64,000 nt of DNA from DALYLB01 sp033763135 (GTDB lineage Bacteria; Acidobacteriota; Blastocatellia; RBC074), in contig JANRKY010000158.1 in the NCBI GenBank assembly GCA_033763135.1, positions 1-64,000 on the forward strand, read 5' to 3'. The position numbers were made by a program, and so were the translations under genes. Positions 58,147-64,000 of the stretch are shown here, in pieces. Within the stretch, counting starts at the first letter, position 1. Each line of letters opens with the position of its first letter. The notes under the pieces are model-generated. The model ran no database searches. It saw only the letters and a program-made list of their open reading frames with translations, and was not told the origin of the DNA.

Positions 58147-59346
58147 TCAGCGCCGAGCGAGGAGAGCGATGGCCTGCGCGCCGATCGCTTCGCCGCGTCC
58201 GACGGCGTCGAGCCCCTCGTTGGTCTTGGCTTTGAGATTGAGCTGGGCTTCGGCGATCTCCATGACCGCGGCGAGGCGGGCCTTCATGGCGGGAATGTGA
58301 GGCGCCATCTTCGGGCGCTCGGCCAGGATCGTCGCGTCGATGTTGGCGATGCGATATCCGCGTTCGCGAAGCAGGCCGCAGACGTGGCGCAGAAAAACCA
58401 TGCTGTCAGCGCCCTTCCAGCGAGGGTCCTTGTCGGAGAAATGGGAGCCGATGTCGCCGAGCCCGGCCGCGCCGAGCAGCGCGTCGGTGATGGCGTGGCT
58501 CAGACTGTCGCCGTCGGAGTGGCCGAGCAGCCCGCGATCGAAGGGAATCTCGACGCCCCCGAGGATCAGTTTGCGCCCTTCGACCAGGCGGTGAATGTCG
58601 TTTCCGATGCCGGCGCGGGCGTCGCGGTCCACGAGAGTTCGATCGAGATCGGTCTGTTCCATCTGTTCGAAGAGTCGTTCGGCCAGAATCAGATCTTCCG
58701 GTGTGGTGATCTTGAGGTTATGGGCGGAGCCCTCGACGACCGCGACCGCGATCCCGAGCCGCTCGACCAGCAGCGAGTCGTCCGTCGTCATCGCCGAGGC
58801 CTGCCCGGCGGCGCGCGCCTCGTGATTGGCGCGCAGCAGCAGCTCGAAGCGGAACGCCTGCGGCGTCTGCGCCCGCCAGATCCGGCGCCGATCGAGGGTC
58901 CGCTCGATCCGCCCGTCCTCGACCTCCTTGATCGTGTCGGTCGCCGGCAGCGCGAGAATGGCGGCGCCCGTCTCGCCCGCCTTCTCCAGCACGGCCGTAA
59001 TCTGCGCCGGCGTCACGAACGGACGCACCGCATCGTGAACGGCCACCAGCTCGGGCGCGAACTCCCGCGCCGCTTCCAGCGCATTCAGAATCGAATCGCT
59101 CCGCTCCGCGCCGCCCGGCGTCAATCGCACCGGCTTCCGCAACCCATAGGCCGCAAGCGATTCCCCAAACGAGGCGATCTCCTCCTCGCGAAGCGCCACA
59201 ATGATCGCCCCAATCGACGGACACGCATCGAACCGCCGCATCGTGTGCACCAGAATCGGCGCGCCCGCCACTTCGAGAAATTGTTTCGCAATTTGTCCAC
59301 CAAACCGGGATCCGCTGCCGGCGGCGGGAAGGATGGCGACGTTCAT
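58147..59346 (-). CDS. ispDF: bifunctional IspD-IspF isoprenoid enzyme
   Basis: A 399-residue fusion. Residues 1-235 are IspD (cytidylyltransferase, PAAGSGSRFGGQIAKQF, DAVRPFVT), which makes CDP-methylerythritol; residues about 240-399 are IspF (GIGNDIHRLVEGRKLILGGV, HSDGDSLSHAITDALLGAAG, the zinc-binding Asp and His), which cyclises the phosphorylated product. The fused form is common in alpha-proteobacteria, Campylobacterota and Acidobacteria. The methylerythritol pathway supplies isoprenoids, including precursors for the hopanoids implied by hpnH. A YacL-like PIN gene lies upstream, the same gene order as Firmicutes yacL-ispD-ispF. Confidence 0.95.
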   Translation of the reverse strand: MNVAILPAAGSGSRFGGQIAKQFLEVAGAPILVHTMRRFDACPSIGAIIVALREEEIASFGESLAAYGLRKPVRLTPGGAERSDSILNALEAAREFAPELVAVHDAVRPFVTPAQITAVLEKAGETGAAILALPATDTIKEVEDGRIERTLDRRRIWRAQTPQAFRFELLLRANHEARAAGQASAMTTDDSLLVERLGIAVAVVEGSAHNLKITTPEDLILAERLFEQMEQTDLDRTLVDRDARAGIGNDIHRLVEGRKLILGGVEIPFDRGLLGHSDGDSLSHAITDALLGAAGLGDIGSHFSDKDPRWKGADSMVFLRHVCGLLRERGYRIANIDATILAERPKMAPHIPAMKARLAAVMEIAEAQLNLKAKTNEGLDAVGRGEAIGAQAIALLARR

Positions 59347-59348
59347 TA

Positions 59349-59438
59349 AGAAATGATGAAGGAGGAACGATGAATGATGAAGAAGGAATGACGAACGACA
59401 TCTTCATTCATCGTTCATCATTCATTCTTCATCATTCA
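59349..59438. repeat. ATGATGAA / TTCATCAT inverted repeat
   Basis: Units AATGATGAAGGAGGAACG and ATGAATGATGAAGAAGGAA face TTCATTCATCGTTCATCA and TTCATTCTTCATCATTC; the arms are about 40 bases each with little loop. It fills the gap between the PIN-TRAM gene and ispDF. Confidence 0.88.
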
Positions 59439-59442
59439 CTTG

Positions 59443-60564
59443 TCAGTCCGCCGAGGGCGCGGGAATGGGCGTCGGGCGGGAGGGGCGATCGCGGAAATCG
59501 CGGGGCTCGCGGGGCTCCTGCCGGGGTTCGCGGGTATCTCGCGGCTGCTCTTCGACGCGGCCAAAGATCATCTTGCCGGCCGTGGTCTGCAGAACGCTTG
59601 TCACGACCATGTCCACATTCTTTCCGATCAACCGGCGCGCGTTATCGACGACGACCATCGTGCCGTCATCCAGATAGGCGACGCCCTGGTTGTACTCCTT
59701 GCCCTCCTTGAGAATGAAGACCTTCATGATCTCCCCGGGCAGGACGACGGGCTTGAGCGCGTTGGCCAGCTCATTGATGTTGAGCACTTCGACGCCCCGC
59801 AGATGGGCGACCTTGTTCAGATTGAAATCGTTCGTGACGATGGGCGCGTTGAGCTGTTTGCCCAATTCGATCAATTTCAGGTCGACTTCGCGGACATTCG
59901 GAAAGTCGGCCTCGTGAATCTGCACTTCGAGTCCGTTGTTCTTCTGAATCCGCTGCAGAATATCGAGACCGCGGCGTCCGCGATTGCGTTTGGCCGAATC
60001 GGAAGAGTCCGCGATCTGCTGCAGTTCTCGCAGAACAAACTGCGGCACCAGGATCACGCCGCCCATGAAGCCCGCCTCAGCGATGTCGGCGACCCGGCCG
60101 TCGATGATGACGCTGGTGTCGAGAATCTTGTAGCTCTTGATCGTCCCGCGATCGCTGAGAATTCCGCCGAGCGCCGAGAGATCCAGATAATCCCCCTTCG
60201 CCGCCCCGACCAACAGACCGACATAGGCCATAAAAAGGGTCAGCGTCAGGGTCAGAAACCCCTTCATCGGTTGATCCCACTGCTGGGCCGTAATCAGAAA
60301 GCCCATCAACGAGGCTCCAATGATCCCGAGAATCGACCCCACCGCCGCTCCAATCAGGGTCTTGAGCGATGCCTTCCGAATTCGCAGCTCAAAAAAGATG
60401 ATTCCGCCCGCCAGAAGAAGACCCACCAGCGCGGAGAGCAGCCGCGCCCCGCCCGGAAACCCGATCTGCTTCACAAAAGAGTCCGGAATCGGCTGGATCA
60501 TGGCTCCCGCCAACACAAAGACCAGCGTAAAAATCGCACGGATAAGAATGATATCTGCTTGCAT
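59443..60564 (-). CDS. PIN-TRAM membrane RNase-like protein (YacL type)
   Basis: A 373-residue protein with four N-terminal membrane helices (about 5-130), a PIN nuclease domain (about 145-270) with catalytic acids in ILDTSVIIDGR and IVTNDFNLNK, a TRAM domain (about 285-340) and a disordered Arg/Glu/Pro-rich tail (340-373). YacL-type proteins are predicted membrane-bound RNases of unknown substrate. The location next to ispDF repeats the disA-yacL-ispD-ispF order of Firmicutes. The ATG at 60564 (AGGAAA before it) was preferred to a GTG nine bases upstream. Confidence 0.92.
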   Translation of the reverse strand: MQADIILIRAIFTLVFVLAGAMIQPIPDSFVKQIGFPGGARLLSALVGLLLAGGIIFFELRIRKASLKTLIGAAVGSILGIIGASLMGFLITAQQWDQPMKGFLTLTLTLFMAYVGLLVGAAKGDYLDLSALGGILSDRGTIKSYKILDTSVIIDGRVADIAEAGFMGGVILVPQFVLRELQQIADSSDSAKRNRGRRGLDILQRIQKNNGLEVQIHEADFPNVREVDLKLIELGKQLNAPIVTNDFNLNKVAHLRGVEVLNINELANALKPVVLPGEIMKVFILKEGKEYNQGVAYLDDGTMVVVDNARRLIGKNVDMVVTSVLQTTAGKMIFGRVEEQPRDTREPRQEPREPRDFRDRPSRPTPIPAPSAD

Positions 60565-60727
60565 ATAACGCACTTTCCTGTCTCAACAGCAAATGCCCGG
60601 CCTCAATGACAAATATGGATAGAAAAATATAAATAAATCGGAGTGGGCTTTCACTCGCAAAGACAAACTCTGGATTCTGGAAAATTCCCCAACGCCCCCG
60701 AATTCTAGCACGAGCAAATAAATAATT

Positions 60728-60849
60728 GATAGTTGAGAGTCGGAATTGAGAATTGAGAATTGAGAATTGAGAATTGCGGATGTTAACGGACAAGGCAGCG
60801 GAGCGCGCAGCGCTCGCGCCAGCCATTCTCAATTCTCAATTCTCAATTC
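60728..60849. repeat. TTGAGAA tandem repeat and its complement
   Basis: The 285-base gap 60565-60849 holds no gene. From 60728 the unit GAATTGA repeats six times, and ATTCTCA repeats four times from about 60824 to the VWFA stop codon, making a stem with an 80-base GC-richer loop. The right arm runs into the last codons of the VWFA gene. The part 60574-60727 shows nothing recognised. Confidence 0.88.
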
Positions 60850-61956
60850 TCAATTTTTCGGGGCATAGTATCCAGTGCGGGTGCGGGCGGCGTAGCCGGC
60901 GCGTTTGATGCGAACGCTGAGTTTACGGTAGGACCCGTCGCGTTTTTCGTTGGTGGAGAAGAATCCGAGGATGTACTGGGTGCGCAGTTGTTCGGCCAGG
61001 CGACTGAACGCGAGGTCGAGTTCGCGGAGGGAGAGGTCGTCGGTGTCATCGGCGTCGAGTCCCTGAGCGACCTTGGCGCGGAGGACTTCGCCGCCGGTCT
61101 CGCTGGTCAGGGTTTCGAGGGCGCGCTCGGCGGCCAGGTCGCGAAGATTCTGCGAGGGATTGGGGGCGCCGGTATAGATGCCGTAGATCAGCGCGTCTTC
61201 CTGCTGCGCCTTGGTCAGCACTTCGAGGAGCCCCTTGTGGCTGGTGGTGTCTCCGCCGTCGGAGACGATGATGATCACGCGGCGGCCGGTGGCGTCTTTC
61301 ATGTAATCGGAAGCGAGGAAGACCGCATCGTAGAGCGAGGTCGCGCCCTGGGCCTTGAGTTGTTTGACGGCATTGACGAGCAGGGGGACCCGGTTGGTGA
61401 AGTCCTGAAGCAGCACGACGTCGGTCGAGACGGCGAAGACGGCGGCGCGATCCTGCGGCCGCAGGATTTTTTCGAAGAACCGGGCGGAGGCGCGCCGCTC
61501 GAACTCCAGCCGCCGGGCGACGCTCAAGCTGGTGTCATAGAGCATGACGATGTTGAGCGGTTGATCGGAGTCGCGCGCGAAATTGGCGATCTCCTGATTG
61601 ACGCCGTCTTCCATGATCTCGAAATCGCCCGCCTTGAGATCGATGGGATCGTTGGTGGTCTTTCGAGCGATCGTGGCCACGATGGTGACGAGGTCGCTGT
61701 TGATGGTGATCGTCTCGTCCTGCTCCTTCTTCGGCGGCTGGGGGAGCGACTCGGGAAGGCGGATTTTCGGCTGCGGCAGGTTCGGCTTCTGCTTGCCGGT
61801 TCCCTGCCCCTTCGAATCGGGCGACGGCGCCCGGCCGCTCTGTCCCTGAACGACCGGAATCGCGACAATGATCAAGACGATGATCAGGGCGACTGCCCCA
61901 GGGATCCGGGGCCATCGGGCCGCGCTCTTCTGCTGAAATTGAACTCTCTTCCTCAT
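60850..61956 (-). CDS. VWFA-related domain protein (acidobacterial type)
   Basis: A 368-residue protein with one N-terminal membrane helix (about 19-37), a Pro/Lys linker (40-80) and a VWFA-related domain (about 85-345). The metal-ion-dependent adhesion site is DTSLS at 141-145, with TSLYDAVF and DGGDTTSH blocks. Such proteins are abundant in Acidobacteriota (TIGR03436 type) and of unknown role; the domain is exported and may bind protein ligands in a metal-dependent way. Start at 61956 begins the basic/hydrophobic N-terminus. It follows trmFO by 22 bases and is co-transcribed with it. Confidence 0.9.
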   Translation of the reverse strand: MRKRVQFQQKSAARWPRIPGAVALIIVLIIVAIPVVQGQSGRAPSPDSKGQGTGKQKPNLPQPKIRLPESLPQPPKKEQDETITINSDLVTIVATIARKTTNDPIDLKAGDFEIMEDGVNQEIANFARDSDQPLNIVMLYDTSLSVARRLEFERRASARFFEKILRPQDRAAVFAVSTDVVLLQDFTNRVPLLVNAVKQLKAQGATSLYDAVFLASDYMKDATGRRVIIIVSDGGDTTSHKGLLEVLTKAQQEDALIYGIYTGAPNPSQNLRDLAAERALETLTSETGGEVLRAKVAQGLDADDTDDLSLRELDLAFSRLAEQLRTQYILGFFSTNEKRDGSYRKLSVRIKRAGYAARTRTGYYAPKN

Positions 61957-61978
61957 TCTTCCACCGTCCCGTGTGTTC

Positions 61979-63358
61979 TCAATCTCCCTCGGCGCCCGCG
62001 GCCTTTCCCGCGTTCTCCGCAGCCTCTCCGATCTGCGCCAGCCATTCATGATATGCCGCCAATCCGCGATCAACCTGGATCTTGTGCCGGTCGACCTTGC
62101 GGCGGGCCTTCTTTCGAACCTCGGGTTCGAGCGGGGGCAACAGGGCAAAGGTCGTATTCGCGGGCTGAAAGTGTCCGGCGTCCGCGTTGGCCAGATAGAA
62201 CGTCAGCGAACCGACCGCCGACGCCCGGGGCGGCGCCGCCGGTTCGAGGCCACGCGCCAGTCGCGCCGCATTCATGCCGGCGATCATGCCCGTGGCCATG
62301 GCCTCGGTATAGCCCTCGATCCCCGAAATCTGGCCCGCGAACAGAACGCGCGGATGCGCGCGCATTTGCAGGGTTTCTCGCAGCAGGCGGGGCGAACAGA
62401 TATAGGTGTTGCGATGCATCTGGCCGAAGCGAATGAATTCGGCCGCTTCCAGCCCCGGAATCAACTGCAGAACGCGCTTCTGCTCGCCGTATTTGAGATG
62501 GCACTGAAAGCCGACGATGTTATAGGCGTCGGCCATCAGATTCTCCAGGCGAAGCTGAACGCAGGCGTGCGCCTCGCGTCCCGTGCGCGGATCGGGCAGG
62601 CCGACCGGCTTCATCGGACCGAAGCGGAGCGTGTCGCGCCCCCGCCGCGCAATCTCTTCGATCGGCAGACAGCCCTCGAAAAATTTCGCCTCGTCCTCCA
62701 TTCCCTCGTGGGGCTTCACCGTTTCAGCCGCGAGCAACGCGTCATAAAATCGATCGTACTCGTCCTTATTCATCGGACAGTTGACGTAATCGTCGCCGCC
62801 CTTGCCGTAGCGGGCCGCGCGAAAGGCGATCTCGTAATTGATCGTCTCGCCGTCGACGATGGGAGAGATCGCGTCGAAGAAATAGAGGTCGCGTTCGCCG
62901 GTCAGGCGGCCGATCGCCTCGACCAGCGACGGCGAAGCGAGGGGGCCGGCGGCGATGACCGTGATCTGTTCCGGGTCGATCGAGAGAACCTCCTCGCGAT
63001 GCAGTTCGATGTTCGGATGGTTCGTGAGCCGCTCGGTGACGAGCGCGGAGAACTTTTCGCGATCGACGGCCAGCGCGCCGCCCGCGGGAACGGCCGTGGC
63101 CATCCCCAGTTCGACCAGCAGCGAGCCGCCCGCGCGAAGCTCGTCCTTGAGCAGCCGGGGCGCCGATCCGTATTCGTCCGATTTCAGGGAGTTGCTGCAG
63201 ACCAGCTCGGCCAGTTCGCCCGTCCGATGCGCGCCGGTCGAGCGCGCCGGCCGCATCTCGTACAACCGCACCCGCACGCCGCGCCGCGCCGCCTGCCAGG
63301 CCGCCTCCGAGCCGGCCAGCCCTCCGCCAATGACATTGATCACCTTCGATTCACTCAT
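61979..63358 (-). CDS. trmFO: folate-dependent tRNA (uracil-5-)-methyltransferase TrmFO
   Basis: A 459-residue FAD enzyme with the N-terminal dinucleotide motif VIGGGLAGSEAAW, the GidA-like block CPMNKDEYDRFYDAL and the GQISGIEGYTEAMATG motif. It methylates U54 in tRNA using methylenetetrahydrofolate, an alternative to SAM-dependent TrmA. The start at 63358 begins MSESKVINVIGGG. The ATG follows a TATGAT -10-like box by only seven bases, which may imply a nearly leaderless mRNA. It is upstream of the VWFA gene in one unit. Confidence 0.95.
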   Translation of the reverse strand: MSESKVINVIGGGLAGSEAAWQAARRGVRVRLYEMRPARSTGAHRTGELAELVCSNSLKSDEYGSAPRLLKDELRAGGSLLVELGMATAVPAGGALAVDREKFSALVTERLTNHPNIELHREEVLSIDPEQITVIAAGPLASPSLVEAIGRLTGERDLYFFDAISPIVDGETINYEIAFRAARYGKGGDDYVNCPMNKDEYDRFYDALLAAETVKPHEGMEDEAKFFEGCLPIEEIARRGRDTLRFGPMKPVGLPDPRTGREAHACVQLRLENLMADAYNIVGFQCHLKYGEQKRVLQLIPGLEAAEFIRFGQMHRNTYICSPRLLRETLQMRAHPRVLFAGQISGIEGYTEAMATGMIAGMNAARLARGLEPAAPPRASAVGSLTFYLANADAGHFQPANTTFALLPPLEPEVRKKARRKVDRHKIQVDRGLAAYHEWLAQIGEAAENAGKAAGAEGD

Positions 63359-63516
63359 CGTCGAATCATAACAGATGCGCGCCGCGATTGCCTTGCCCGC
63401 GTCGCGCGAATACAATCGCTGGTCATATCAATGAAATGAAATGAAATGAGAATCGTGGTTCATTCTTGTAAAACGCGGTTCGCCCCGAAACGACTACACT
63501 AATCAGGGTTGTGCGC

Positions 63517-64000
63517 ATGCGAATTCAACGAATCAGCGTTAAAAATTTATTTGGCGTCTTCAATCACGTAATCCCACTGAATACGGATGAGCGCATTACG
63601 ATCATTCATGGACCAAATGGCTTCGGGAAAACCATCATGCTCAAGATGCTGGATGGTTTTTTCAACGCGCGATACGCGGATTGGAGGACAACCCCATTCG
63701 ATGAGTTTCGAATCGATTTTACGGATGGAAGCTGGGTGAATATCCTCCCTGATACAAAGATCCCTCAATACATTGACGTCGATTTTCATCAAACAGCGGC
63801 TGACCAGGCGATCCCGGCCCGCATCCTGCTGGAACAACTTCCAGAAGAATCATCATTTGACGATTATCCAATTGTGGACGTCAGCGTCCCAAAGGAACGC
63901 TTCGAAAGTCGCGGGAATTTTCTCTCGAAAAGAGCGAGTGTTCAGCAAAGCCGTGACCTGGAGCCTCAGTGGCTGCGCGATTTGAAAAAATCCGTCAATG
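63517..64000 (+). CDS. start of an AAA/OLD-like ATPase gene, cut by the window edge
   Basis: An open frame runs from ATG 63517 to the right edge (161 codons seen, no stop). Residues 32-39 are a Walker A motif GPNGFGKT, preceded by MRIQRISVKNLFGVFNHVI, the usual first strand of SMC/RecF/OLD-type ATPases, and followed by IMLKMLDGFFNARYADW. AGGG lies nine bases before the ATG. Codon use is visibly AT-richer (AAA, AAT, TTA, ATT) than in all neighbouring genes, which suggests horizontal acquisition. Such ATPases are often the first gene of anti-phage systems paired with Toprim or other nucleases; the partner would be beyond the edge. Product and length are therefore unknown. Confidence 0.85.
   Translation, partial: MRIQRISVKNLFGVFNHVIPLNTDERITIIHGPNGFGKTIMLKMLDGFFNARYADWRTTPFDEFRIDFTDGSWVNILPDTKIPQYIDVDFHQTAADQAIPARILLEQLPEESSFDDYPIVDVSVPKERFESRGNFLSKRASVQQSRDLEPQWLRDLKKSVN

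Overview
The window is a high-GC chromosomal segment from a Gram-negative bacterium, most likely an Acidobacteriota member. The outer-membrane genes (lpxI-lpxA-fabZ-lpxD, two Skp/OmpH chaperones, bamA, a porin-like barrel) show a diderm envelope. The VWFA protein at 60850-61956 resembles the VWFA-related family best known from Acidobacteria. The class cannot be fixed from the sequence alone. No rRNA, tRNA, CRISPR array, transposase or integrase was seen. Most genes lie on the minus strand.

Layout. 0.2-7 kb: DUF445 protein, YbgC-type thioesterase, small membrane protein, PQQ-dependent dehydrogenase, a Fic enzyme behind a clustered operator-like site, and a stomatin/NfeD pair. 7.3-14.8 kb: lipid A and outer-membrane assembly cluster. 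15-25.7 kb: clpC, a LolD-like ATPase coupled to a DUF3352-like protein, a carboxy-terminal processing protease, a class B PBP, an FhaA-like FHA protein and a SpoU methyltransferase. 25.8-29.2 kb: AraC regulator divergent from a DJ-1/PfpI - DUF3291-like - cupin group. 29.3-35.6 kb: porin-like protein and a tight signalling operon (NtrC-type regulator, secreted cupredoxin-like protein, sensor kinase, stand-alone receiver). 35.9-45.2 kb: hpnH (hopanoid side-chain synthesis), M28 peptidase, small secreted proteins, a BMP-type transporter pair lacking permeases, and a DUF11/SdrD-type surface protein. 45.5-49.8 kb: SDR, ECF42 sigma factor with its YCII partner, YjbQ, and a DUF5678-like/retropepsin-like pair. 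49.9-54.6 kb: a three-gene operon of winged-helix protein, P-loop ATPase and a RecB-like nuclease fused to an FtsK-type motor; this is the best candidate for an undescribed system, probably defence or DNA processing. 54.8-63.4 kb: thymidine phosphorylase, HAD hydrolase, glutaryl-CoA-type dehydrogenase, fused ispDF, YacL-like PIN-TRAM protein, VWFA protein, trmFO. 63.5 kb to the edge: the start of an AT-richer AAA/OLD-like ATPase gene.

A striking general feature is that many intergenic gaps hold low-complexity palindromic modules belonging to at least seven unrelated sequence families, placed almost always between genes or operons and probably folding as hairpins in the RNA.
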